From the NCBI GenBank assembly GCA_013376985.1, contig JACABB010000015.1, positions 33,993 to 97,992 of the forward strand: a stretch of 64,000 bases of DNA, written 5' to 3'. Of the stretch, positions 8,579-17,010 are shown in pieces. Positions within the stretch are counted from its first letter, which is position 1, and every line of letters begins with the position of its first letter. The position numbers were made by a program, and so were the translations under genes. The notes under the pieces are model-generated. The model worked only from the letters and a program-made list of their open reading frames with translations, did no database searches and was not told the DNA's origin. The DNA comes from Bacteroidales bacterium (GTDB lineage Bacteria > Bacteroidota > Bacteroidia > Bacteroidales > Tenuifilaceae).

Positions 8579-9537
8579 TTACTATAATAACAGAGGCAAC
8601 CGATAATTCAACAAATGGGGTTATTGACTGGCTTAAGTTTTTTAAAAAGGATTTCATTAGAATAAATTATGAGGACTACATAAGTAAAATAAAGATCGAG
8701 TTAGACAATCAAGATTCAAATATATTACTGAATGACATTGATGTGAGTAAATCCAATGCGGTATGGTACAGGAGGGGAACAATAAATTTCCAAGTTCCCA
8801 CTAAAAAAGTTGAAGATAAATATAAAATTAACGAAAAAATTAGTTCCCATTTAAATAAGGAGTTATCGAAGATTCGTGACTATATTCATAAGAATTTTGA
8901 TTATAACAACAAAAGTATTGGTAATTATGAAGTAGCAATCAATACCAATAAATTATATATTTTAGATCAAGCTAAGAAAAACAAGCTAAAAATACCACCT
9001 ACTCTAATTACAGATAATAGGGACGATTTAGAGATATTTTACAAGAAACATGGCGCATTAATCACAAAAGCAATATCGGAGGCTCCTTTACTTTCAATTG
9101 AAAACCATGTAGCATATTTTTACACCTCGGAAGTTGCAGATATATCTAATTTTCCAAAAATGTTTTTCCCTTCGCTTTTTCAAAAAAAAATTGAAAAGGC
9201 TTATGAGGTAAGGGTCTTTTTTATAAAAAACAAATACTACTCTATGGCTATCTTCTCGCAGAATGATAGTGCTACATCAGCTGATTTTCGTAATTATAAT
9301 ACTCAGAAACCGAACCGAACAGTTCCGTATAAACTCCCTAGTGTTGTAAAAAAAAGACTTAAGAACCTTATGAAAGATTTAAAAATAAATACGGGTTCTA
9401 TAGATCTCCTTGTAGATAAGAATAACGATTTCTTTTTTTTGGAAGTAAATCCTGTTGGGCAATACGGAATGGTGTCATACCCCTGCAACTATAATCTCGA
9501 TAAAATTATTGCAAAGGAGCTGACAAAAATAAAATAG
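8575..9537 (+). CDS. ATP-grasp peptide maturase, grasp-with-spasm system
   Basis: The 320-residue protein has features of the MvdC/MvdD-like ATP-grasp ligases: a WYRRG motif near residue 64, the ATP-binding region in the middle (with EVRVFFI near 210), and the Mg-binding signature FFFLEVNPVGQYGM near the C-terminus. Enzymes of this family activate acidic side chains of a precursor peptide with ATP and form omega-ester or omega-amide links. Together with the SPASM protein at 9729 it fits the grasp-with-spasm maturase family. It overlaps the preceding secreted-protein gene by four bases and is followed after seven bases by a small gene. Confidence 0.88.
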   Translation: MITIITEATDNSTNGVIDWLKFFKKDFIRINYEDYISKIKIELDNQDSNILLNDIDVSKSNAVWYRRGTINFQVPTKKVEDKYKINEKISSHLNKELSKIRDYIHKNFDYNNKSIGNYEVAINTNKLYILDQAKKNKLKIPPTLITDNRDDLEIFYKKHGALITKAISEAPLLSIENHVAYFYTSEVADISNFPKMFFPSLFQKKIEKAYEVRVFFIKNKYYSMAIFSQNDSATSADFRNYNTQKPNRTVPYKLPSVVKKRLKNLMKDLKINTGSIDLLVDKNNDFFFLEVNPVGQYGMVSYPCNYNLDKIIAKELTKIK

Positions 9538-9544
9538 AATTAAA

Positions 9545-9742
9545 ATGAATGATAAAAAATCTTTTTTAACGGGATTATTCCCTGTCGTTCCTGCATCTTT
9601 TATTTTCACCACGTTGAAAGAGAATAGTAAGGATGGGGTTTATACAAAAATAGGTTCAGTTGATTATTATAAGACCACAAAGTATCTTTTTCTAAATTCA
9701 GGGAAACCTATTTGTAAGCTTATTAACCATGGAACAAAATAG
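9545..9742 (+). CDS. Small protein between ATP-grasp and SPASM genes
   Basis: The 65-residue protein (MNDKKSFLTGLFPVVPASF... start) has no GG leader and no clear membrane segment beyond a short hydrophobic stretch (about 8-21). Its end overlaps the SPASM gene by 14 bases, so it is part of the operon. It may be a second modified peptide or an accessory protein of the system. I do not recognise a family. Confidence 0.6.
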   Translation: MNDKKSFLTGLFPVVPASFIFTTLKENSKDGVYTKIGSVDYYKTTKYLFLNSGKPICKLINHGTK

Positions 9743-10847
9743 CTATTACTTTCTATTTGCGAATTGCATACCCGTTAGGGGTTATACAAGAGCCATAATT
9801 TGCGATTTGACCAGAAAAACAATAGACTTCATTCCAATTCAACTTTTCAATATTTTAATTGAGAGCAAAAAAAATAAAATAAAAGATATTGTTCAAAGAT
9901 ATAAAGGTGACGAAAAGGAAATAATGAGTGAGTATTTTGATTTCCTACTAGAAAACGAATACATTTACCTCTGCGATAAAGATACATTAAAAAAATTTCC
10001 ACCATTAAGTAAATCATGGCAAAGCCCAAATCATATTTCAAGCTTAATAATTGAATATTCCGAAAATTTTTGTATTCCAGAAATTATTAGAAATATCGAA
10101 GAGTATGGAAAATTGGAAATTCAAATCAGATTTTTTACAAAAACGCCAATTAATACTATCCTTAAACTATTATCAGAACTTTCTAACAGAAGAATTTGTT
10201 CCCTTGAATTAATTATACCATTCAGTAATGAAATACAGGATAAAACACTCGAAAAGATTTGTTTAGATTATCAATTTATTTCCAAGTTTATATTTTATAA
10301 TACCCCTAAAGAGAACATTAAAGACCATTCAACCCCAAGTATAATTTACACACATCAAAACATACTTTCAGAGTCACACTGTGGTTTTATATCTCCACAT
10401 TATTTTAATATTAGCATTGATAGCTTTACCGAATCACTTTATTATAATAATTGTTTGAATCAAAAGTTATGTATAAATAAAGATGGCGAAATAAAGAACT
10501 GCTTAAATATGGATAGATCGTATGGGAGTATTCATAAAGCAAATTTGGAGAAAATAATTTTTTCAAAGGAATTTAACCTTTATAATAAAATAAAGAAGGA
10601 TAGTATTGATGTTTGCAAGGAATGTGAGTTTAGATATATATGCTCCGATTGCCGCACCTTTATCAAATATCCAGAAAATATCTATTCACAACCTGCCAAA
10701 TGTACCTACAATCCCTACATTGCTAAATGGGAAGATGAAGAGGGTTATGTTTCAGTAGAGGAGTGTGGCACATATTCCAAAAACAAGGGATTTGTTGTTG
10801 ATGTGAAGAAGGTCGAAGCCTTAAATTTGGAGTTATGGGGAGGTTAA
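9729..10847 (+). CDS. SPASM-domain peptide maturase, grasp-with-spasm system (no radical SAM motif)
   Basis: The 372-residue protein has a C-terminal SPASM-type cysteine arrangement: Cys pairs in LCINKDGEIKNC, then CKECEFRYICSDC, then later Cys in PAKC and EECG. These would bind auxiliary iron-sulfur clusters. The N-terminal half lacks any CxxxCxxC motif, so a radical SAM cluster does not appear to be present. That combination is what is known for the SPASM partner in grasp-with-spasm clusters. It may bind or present the precursor to the ATP-grasp enzyme. It ends the operon; the next sequence is a terminator-like direct repeat. Confidence 0.85.
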   Translation: MEQNSYYFLFANCIPVRGYTRAIICDLTRKTIDFIPIQLFNILIESKKNKIKDIVQRYKGDEKEIMSEYFDFLLENEYIYLCDKDTLKKFPPLSKSWQSPNHISSLIIEYSENFCIPEIIRNIEEYGKLEIQIRFFTKTPINTILKLLSELSNRRICSLELIIPFSNEIQDKTLEKICLDYQFISKFIFYNTPKENIKDHSTPSIIYTHQNILSESHCGFISPHYFNISIDSFTESLYYNNCLNQKLCINKDGEIKNCLNMDRSYGSIHKANLEKIIFSKEFNLYNKIKKDSIDVCKECEFRYICSDCRTFIKYPENIYSQPAKCTYNPYIAKWEDEEGYVSVEECGTYSKNKGFVVDVKKVEALNLELWGG

Positions 10848-10980
10848 TATATTTCCATGTTATATTATAGCTTAAAGTTGCGGATTCATAATTAGTAAAT
10901 ACACCTCTACCACAGCATTAACGTTCAGACTCCGCAACATATTAGTCGATTCTAATGATACCCATTTTAGTTTGACCGCT

Positions 10981-11059
10981 TAAAAAGAAGTCCTACAAAA
11001 AAGAACTGCACCCCAAGTGTTATATACAACTTTTAGGGTGCGGTTTGGGGTAGGGCTTT
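10981..11059. repeat. 79-bp direct repeat, copy 2 (terminator of the T9SS remnant)
   Basis: Near-identical to 7306-7384. The hairpin gcaccc (11008-11013) / gggtgc (11036-11041) followed on the minus strand by six Ts sits just after the stop codon of the T9SS gene remnant at 11072, where a minus-strand terminator would be expected. Confidence 0.75.
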
Positions 11060-11071
11060 TTTAGTTTTTAG

Positions 11072-11344
11072 CTAGTGCCTTACAACCAGCTGTTGCCTAT
11101 ACACATTTTTTCCATCAGCTATTTCAACAACGTAAACCCCATTGTTTAGATTACCAACGGGTAGAGTAACCGTCTCACCCGATCTGTTTAGCGTAGTTTT
11201 TAACGCACCAAAACTATCTAAAATACGGATTGTATAGGCTTTCGTTGAGATGTACTTTGAGGCCAGAGCCGTTGTACCTGTTGAACTATTACCCTTTGTA
11301 GAGGCATTATCTGCGCTTCCAATTGTTAACGTAATATTATCCAA
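11072..11344 (-). pseudogene. Remnant of a T9SS type A sorting-domain protein
   Basis: The 90-residue reading frame contains a full type A sorting domain (TIRILDSFGALKTTLNRSGE, then VTLPVGNLNNGVYVVEI and a basic end RQQLVVRH) preceded by only ~38 residues and no signal peptide. A genuine substrate of T9SS needs an N-terminal export signal and a cargo domain, so this is the 3' end of a larger gene. The break is next to the palindrome at 11350-11386. Confidence 0.7.
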
Positions 11345-11349
11345 TGTCT

Positions 11350-11386
11350 GTAAAGAGTTCCGAACTTTTAAAAAGTTCGGAACCTC
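11350..11386. repeat. Dispersed palindrome, second copy
   Basis: It repeats the palindrome of 1340-1380 with one extra C in the right arm (ggaacctctta). It abuts the broken end of the T9SS remnant. Confidence 0.65.
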
Positions 11387-11603
11387 TTATCAAATTCAAA
11401 ACGGTTTAATCTATCCAATGCCTATTGAATAAAATGATTTTTAATATTTATTTGCTAATAATATCAGTTAGTAAGGAACACAAAATTGATATTAATTTGC
11501 TTATCGCATATCAAATATTATCTTCGCAAAAGTATTGCAAATCAGATTTATAATTTGCCTACCTAAAATAATGAAAAATTAACCCTCCAAACAAGTTAAT
11601 CAA

Positions 11604-12377
11604 ATGGTACAAAGTGCAAGATCATTAATGTTCCGAATATGGTATTGGTATATTAGCAAGATAGATTCTAATGCTGAGGTTACATTTATGAATTATGGGT
11701 ATGATGATCCATCCCTAAAAGTGACCCTAGACAACGAAGACGAGCCTAATCGTTATTCAATTCAGTTGTACCATCGATTAGCAAGTGCAGTAGATCTAAA
11801 AGATAAAAATATAGTTGAAGTAGGATGTGGAAGAGGTGGTGGTTTAGCTTATATCGCTAAAACATTTTCTCCTTCAAATGCAATTGGTATCGATCTTGAA
11901 AATCGTGCTGTAAATTTTGCAAATAACCATCACAATGGCAATGGTTTAAAATATAAGCAGGGTGATGCTCAAAATATACCCCTTGAAAGTAATTCTTATG
12001 ATGTACTTCTAAATGTTGAGTCATCGCACAGGTATTTGGATATGAACAAATTCCTTTCAGAAGTTACCCGCATATTAAAGCACGATGGCTATTTTTTATA
12101 TACCGATTTTAGATACCCTCATGAAATGTCTGCTTTAAAAGAATCGCTAGATTCAATGAACCTAACCCTAATTGAGGAGCAACGCATAAATCCAAATGTA
12201 ATTTTAGCTCTAAAAAATGATACTGAACGGAGAAAAGATCTAGTAAAAAGACTAATCCCTAAAATCTTCCAAAAAACAGCATTAAACTTTGCAGGGGTAG
12301 TTGATTCACCAACTTACAATCAAATTCTATCTGGTGATTTGGTTTATTACATCTACATTCTCCAAAAGAATGGGTAG
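11604..12377 (+). CDS. Class I SAM-dependent methyltransferase
   Basis: The 257-residue protein has the Methyltransf_11 motifs: motif I VEVGCGRGGG (about 71-80), an acidic end of strand 2 in GIDLE, GDAQNIPLESNSYDVLLNVES, and the post-motif FLSEVTRILKHDGYFLYTDF. The GRGGG variant of motif I is typical of the methyltransferases that act on lipid or polyketide hydroxyls (phthiotriol methyltransferase-like). The substrate cannot be assigned. It converges with a fatty acid desaturase 13 bases away, a hint but no proof of a lipid-related role. Confidence 0.82.
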   Translation: MVQSARSLMFRIWYWYISKIDSNAEVTFMNYGYDDPSLKVTLDNEDEPNRYSIQLYHRLASAVDLKDKNIVEVGCGRGGGLAYIAKTFSPSNAIGIDLENRAVNFANNHHNGNGLKYKQGDAQNIPLESNSYDVLLNVESSHRYLDMNKFLSEVTRILKHDGYFLYTDFRYPHEMSALKESLDSMNLTLIEEQRINPNVILALKNDTERRKDLVKRLIPKIFQKTALNFAGVVDSPTYNQILSGDLVYYIYILQKNG

Positions 12378-12390
12378 GTTACATGATTGA

Positions 12391-13407
12391 TTAAATCTCG
12401 CTAAACCCAACCAATCTTTGGTTTTTCTCATCCCATAGTTTAAGTCTAAGCGATTTTAGACTCGAAAAGAATGTGATTGGTTTTTGGTTATGAAAAATAG
12501 GGTTTTCCTTGTGGCATTTGGCCAATTTGTAGTTTGGTATTCTAGGACTTAGATGGTGGATATGATGAAACCCTATATTCCCTGTAAACCATTGAAGCAA
12601 AAAAGGAAGTTTGAAGTACGAACTTCCTTGAAGGGCTATTGTCTTATAGTCCCACTTATCAGCACGTTCCCATTTAACCGAATCGTATTGATGCTGAACA
12701 TAGAACAGCCAAACCCCATGAACTGATGAGATATATGTGATTGGTATTTGAATAAGTAAATACGCTTTCCAGCCAATAGCCCATATCATTAGAAAAACTA
12801 TTAAAACCATCGCAAGATTTGAAAGTTGAAGATAAATATGTTCCTTTCGGTTCATATATGCTTTCGGTAAACGATTTTGAATCAAAAACAAAAGTAACGG
12901 CGCCACACCTATCAAAAATATTGGATTGCGATAAATGCGATAACCAAATTTCTTCCACTTTGATAACTTCTGATACTCCTCAACGGTTAATGTTTGAACA
13001 TCTCCTACACCCCGCTTATCGAGGTTGCCAACTGTTGCATGATGCTCCTTGTGGTCGTGATGCCATCTATGATAAGGGGTGAACGAAAGTAATCCTAAAG
13101 GAATTCCTACAAGTCTGTTTAATCGATCCGATTTAAAAAACGAACCATGACCACAATCGTGGAAGATAATAAATATTCTAATCAAGAAACCAGCAGCAAA
13201 AACAGATAAAAGAAGGGTAATCCAATAGGATATATCTAAACTATAAACCATTAAAACCCAAAGTAAAAAATATGGAACAACTGAATTAACAACCTGCCAC
13301 CAACTCTTAAAGATGCTAGGAAAATTGTACTTCATAACAACTTTAATCCAATTGGAATTAGTATCAACAATATCGGAGTTTAACTTTGCCATTTTGAGTG
13401 AAAGCAA
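12391..13407 (-). CDS. Membrane fatty acid desaturase
   Basis: The 338-residue protein has the three histidine boxes of the di-iron membrane desaturases: HDCGH (83-87), HRWHHDHKEHH (113-123) and HHIHH near residue 287, with hydrophobic segments at about 40-80, 160-175 and 195-230. It resembles delta-12/omega-type acyl-lipid desaturases that insert a double bond into membrane fatty acids. An internal ATG at 13392 is an equally good start. Regioselectivity cannot be read from sequence. No ferredoxin or cytochrome b5 domain is fused. Confidence 0.88.
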   Translation of the reverse strand: MLSLKMAKLNSDIVDTNSNWIKVVMKYNFPSIFKSWWQVVNSVVPYFLLWVLMVYSLDISYWITLLLSVFAAGFLIRIFIIFHDCGHGSFFKSDRLNRLVGIPLGLLSFTPYHRWHHDHKEHHATVGNLDKRGVGDVQTLTVEEYQKLSKWKKFGYRIYRNPIFLIGVAPLLLFLIQNRLPKAYMNRKEHIYLQLSNLAMVLIVFLMIWAIGWKAYLLIQIPITYISSVHGVWLFYVQHQYDSVKWERADKWDYKTIALQGSSYFKLPFLLQWFTGNIGFHHIHHLSPRIPNYKLAKCHKENPIFHNQKPITFFSSLKSLRLKLWDEKNQRLVGFSEI

Positions 13408-13677
13408 TATTGAATAAAAGAAGTACTTGGTATAAAATTGAAAGAAGTATAACTATACAATTAACATATTACCAGAGGTAAATCAATGACTGTATTTGAC
13501 AATAAACAAATAGGTATATTAAATGTTCAAACTTTAAAATTGATTTCTGGTTTTAAATAACCTATAGATAATATAATTGAAGAGTTTTATTTCAATTCAA
13601 AGTTACTCGAACCTATTATTCGGATAATTAAGTTCTTAGACAATACTATAACAAGCATCCAATAAATAGTAGCCTCT

Positions 13678-15396
13678 TTAACTCGCAGTATTATGAGCTA
13701 ATTTACTATTCTTATAGCTATATGAGTAATAGATTATTAGTCCTATTAATAACCAAGCACCAAATCTTATCCAGTTCGATATTCCCAACTCCGTCATTAG
13801 GTAAAGGTTTGTAAGCAACCCTAAAATTGGAATTAGTGATAATTTTTTAATAATTCCAAGCAGGGTAATGAATGTTGCTATTACTATAAAGACCATTAAA
13901 GGAATCTTCTCGTTAAAAGGGTCTGAACCTTCGAACTTAAAGAAACTATAAACACCCTCTGAATTAAAGTAGAATATGCCAATAAAAACCAATACCCATA
14001 TAACAGGCAGAAAATACATGCTATTCAAATAGGGCACTTTATATGTCTTCTCTGATGTTGGCTTATTGTTTTGTTTATCCATTAAAAGTACTCCTGCTGA
14101 GACAAGTGCAAAAGCAAAAAGAGTACCTATGCTTGTAAGGTTAGTAACCTCAGTAAGATTAAGGAAAAGCGATGGAATTGCAACCATTATTCCAGTAATA
14201 ATTGTTGAGAAAGCCGGTGTCTTAAAACGCTTATGAATCTTGGAAAATATTTTTGGTAAAAGTCCATCACGACTCATACTCATCCAAATTCTTGGTTGCC
14301 CAACCTGAAAAACCAAAAGAACACTAGCCATTGCTATAATTGCGCTAATTGCTATTACGCCAGAAAGTTTTGTGAGATGCAATTTTTGGAAAACATAAGA
14401 CAATGGATCCCCTACTGCTAATTCGCTATAATGAACCATTCCCGTAAGAACCAAACTTATTAAAATGTACAAAACAGTTGTGATGACCAATGAATAGATC
14501 ATTGCTCTGGGCAAATCTCTTCTAGGATTATTACACTCTTCAGCCGTAGTAGATATGGCATCAAATCCTATATATGCAAAGAATACGCCCGAAACTCCCT
14601 TCATTACACCAGTCAATCCGTTTGGAGCAAATGGATTCCAATTCTGGGGATTAATATAAAAAGCCCCTACACCAATTACAACGAGGAGTATGCTTACTTT
14701 GAGCAAAACCATTGTATTACTTGCAACTTTAGCTTCATGAATACCAATGTATACTAGTACTGTAATAAAGACAACGATTGAGAAAGCTGGAATATCTGCA
14801 ATTAACCTTACATCGCCAATCATTGGTGCATTAGTCCAAGCTAAATATGCCTCTTTTAGAGGCATTGTAAGTGAATTGATATCAATCCCTTTGGCTATTT
14901 CAATACAAGCACTATGGTAGCCTCGTAGAGCACTTAAATAATCAACCGTTAAGTACTCTGGAATGTGGACATTTAAACTACCCATAAAACCAGTAAAATA
15001 ATCGGACCACGAAATGGCAACTGCAATATTTCCGACAGCATATTCCATTATCAAATCCCATCCAATTATCCATGCAATGAGTTCACCAAAACTAACATAA
15101 GAGTAAGTATATGCACTCCCACTTATTGGAACTGATGATGCAAACTGTGCATAACACATTGCTGAGAAACCACAAGCAATTGCTGTAAAAACAAAGAGTA
15201 GGGAAACTGCTGGTCCACCAGTTGAAGCAGCAGTACCTATTGTACTAAAAATACCTGCACCAATTATAGCGGCTATTCCAAATGCTGTTAAATCTCTAAC
15301 ATTAAGATTTCTATTTAGCTTATGCTCTTTAGATTCTATATCTGCATCCTTTAATATTGAATCAATAGTTTTTCTTCTGAATAGATTTGATGCCAT
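13678..15396 (-). CDS. APC-family cationic amino acid permease
   Basis: The 572-residue protein has 12-14 hydrophobic segments and the N-terminal amino acid/polyamine/organocation motif GIAAIIGAGIFSTIGTAAS, followed by GPAVSLLFVFTAIACGFSAMCYAQFAS. Length and the FFAYIGFDAISTTAEE motif in the middle match the cationic amino acid transporter (CAT/YfnA) subfamily. It probably imports amino acids by proton or exchange coupling; the substrate is uncertain. It is flanked by long non-coding stretches and seems to be a single-gene unit. Confidence 0.9.
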   Translation of the reverse strand: MASNLFRRKTIDSILKDADIESKEHKLNRNLNVRDLTAFGIAAIIGAGIFSTIGTAASTGGPAVSLLFVFTAIACGFSAMCYAQFASSVPISGSAYTYSYVSFGELIAWIIGWDLIMEYAVGNIAVAISWSDYFTGFMGSLNVHIPEYLTVDYLSALRGYHSACIEIAKGIDINSLTMPLKEAYLAWTNAPMIGDVRLIADIPAFSIVVFITVLVYIGIHEAKVASNTMVLLKVSILLVVIGVGAFYINPQNWNPFAPNGLTGVMKGVSGVFFAYIGFDAISTTAEECNNPRRDLPRAMIYSLVITTVLYILISLVLTGMVHYSELAVGDPLSYVFQKLHLTKLSGVIAISAIIAMASVLLVFQVGQPRIWMSMSRDGLLPKIFSKIHKRFKTPAFSTIITGIMVAIPSLFLNLTEVTNLTSIGTLFAFALVSAGVLLMDKQNNKPTSEKTYKVPYLNSMYFLPVIWVLVFIGIFYFNSEGVYSFFKFEGSDPFNEKIPLMVFIVIATFITLLGIIKKLSLIPILGLLTNLYLMTELGISNWIRFGAWLLIGLIIYYSYSYKNSKLAHNTAS

Positions 15397-15717
15397 TTTA
15401 GATATGTTTTAAAGAGGTTCTCCCCTTTTAAATTAATTGATATCTTTCTGTTTACACTCAAAGCACATCATCTGGTTGTGCTTGTGCTATTTTTGTTTGG
15501 GTGAAAGTAATCATTTTAAAATACATTTGGATATAAATGTGCTTGTACTTACGGTCTATGACAATTTCTATACTTGGTGGTTTAATTCTAATTTGGTATG
15601 AGGCAAAACATATCGCAAAATGCGATAATGAAGGTATGTTTTGGAATGGTTGTGCTATGGTGTAGAATAGAAAGCGAGGCTTGAGACCTCGCTTATACAG
15701 GTGTGGGGATGTGAACC
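15397..15717. other. Intergenic region with two palindromes
   Basis: No gene is visible. It holds the 15-base palindrome atcgcaaaatgcgat at 15612-15626 (found four times in the window) and a hairpin aagcgagg/cctcgctt at 15672-15694, 24 bases past the end of the DUF6261-like gene, which may terminate it. Confidence 0.5.
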
Positions 15718-16479
15718 CTACTCGGCTACTTCCTGCGTTTTGGAATCGTTGGGTTGCACGGAGGTTTTCTTCGGCTGATTCTCGCTACGGGTTTCATTGG
15801 CTTTTACGGTGGATAGGGAGCGTACTATTAGCTCGTTAAGCACAGATTCAAGAGTTGAAAGATCTCGGGAAGGGGCTGATGTGTTGAGTAGCGAGATAAG
15901 CGTGAAGAGTGATTTCAGCGAATTGGATAGCGTGGGGCGTACCTCCCATATAGTGGGTTCGCTGGTTGGAGCATTCTTCACGTTCAGATGGGAGGTTTCC
16001 TCAAATGCTCTTTGATCAGCCTCAAGCTCAGCAAGGAGCTCCTCCGCATTCAGGAATACAATCTCGGTGGCGTATTTACCTCTCAGCTCGGAGGTGATAC
16101 TATTAATAGCTGCCGTTTCCGCTTTATAGCCCATTGAGGCTGCATTCCACCCATGACGGCGTATTACCTCAAGTATTTTTGTTGCGGCGGCGGACCATCC
16201 TGCTTTGGCTCGGTAGCTCATTGCCTCCATATAGGTGCGAAGCACCATGAATGAGTCATCGCGGAGGGAATCCTTCTCGGCTTGCAACTCGGTGTAAGGG
16301 TTTTTCTTGGTACGCTCAAGCGCATTCTGGTAGAGCGAGAGCTGCTGGTTGGCTTTGTCCAGAAAAGGAATCAGCGAGGGGATTGCTGTCCGTTTCTCTT
16401 CCACAATGGTTAATGCTCCCTTTGCAAAGGTAAAAAGCTCGTCGCTTGGGAATAGCGAAAAATTTGTGGTACTAATCAT
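15718..16479 (-). CDS. DUF6261-like cytoplasmic helical protein
   Basis: The 253-residue protein is predicted to be all-helical and soluble, with Ala/Glu-rich amphipathic stretches, a Trp-containing centre (AKAGWSAAATKILEVIRRHG) and a low-complexity C-terminal tail rich in Lys, Gln and Ser. This matches my recollection of DUF6261, a Bacteroidota-restricted family often present in several copies and often next to repeat arrays. Its base composition is noticeably more GC-rich than its neighbours, which suggests a different history. The function is unknown. A 41-bp repeat array lies upstream (16690-16980). Confidence 0.6.
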   Translation of the reverse strand: MISTTNFSLFPSDELFTFAKGALTIVEEKRTAIPSLIPFLDKANQQLSLYQNALERTKKNPYTELQAEKDSLRDDSFMVLRTYMEAMSYRAKAGWSAAATKILEVIRRHGWNAASMGYKAETAAINSITSELRGKYATEIVFLNAEELLAELEADQRAFEETSHLNVKNAPTSEPTIWEVRPTLSNSLKSLFTLISLLNTSAPSRDLSTLESVLNELIVRSLSTVKANETRSENQPKKTSVQPNDSKTQEVAE

Positions 16480-17010
16480 AGCTGTACGATTTTTTAGTTA
16501 AACATTGAACTTATTGTATATAGTAAAACTTGATTTTATAGGATAATCGTATTTTAAGCTTGAATAATTTAATGGGATCATTTTCTACCCCCCCGATGCC
16601 AATGGACTACTCTCCACGGTTTGATATTTACCAAAAGCTATGCCAGTATTTGAAATATTTACTTTTCGGGGTTATTTGGGTGATATCTCGTGGAATTTAA
16701 ACCGTTCCCAAAGGGTTTGGGAGGGGGTTCTTTTTTCGCCAGCTCGTTTCCAAACGGTTTGGGAGGGGTTATTTTTTCACCAGACCGTTCCCAAACGGTT
16801 TGGGAAGGCTTATTTTTTCGGCAGGTTATTTCTAAATGGTTTGGGAGGACTTCTTTTTTCACCAGCTCGTTCCCAAACGGTTTGGGAAGGTCTCTTTTTT
16901 CACCAGACCGTTCCCAAACAGTTTGGAAGGAGTTATTTTTTTAGCAGATCGTTTCCAAACGGTAGGTAAAGGATATATTTTTCAAAACAGTTAAAACTTC
17001 AAGGCTGTAT
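16480..17010. other. Intergenic region dominated by the 41-bp repeat array
   Basis: Apart from the array at 16690-16980 I see only an AT-rich leader of the DUF6261-like gene. Open frames here are products of the repeats and not genes. Confidence 0.6.
16690..16980. repeat. 41-bp tandem repeat array with a palindrome in each unit
   Basis: About seven units with period 41. Each has an interrupted palindrome tcccaaacggtttggga, then a short G/T stretch, six Ts and 'caccag'. Hairpin plus T-run gives each unit a plus-strand terminator-like look. There are no variable spacers, so this is not a CRISPR array. The same family ends at position ~100. Confidence 0.8.

Noticed and set aside
9729-10847. Radical SAM enzyme
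   Set aside because: The N-terminal half has no CxxxCxxC motif, so I call it a SPASM protein only.
16640-16969. Open frames on both strands in the 41-bp array
   Set aside because: They are generated by the repeat, several frames are open at once and no family is recognisable.
16690-16980. CRISPR array
   Set aside because: Units are contiguous and similar throughout, with no variable spacers and no cas genes.
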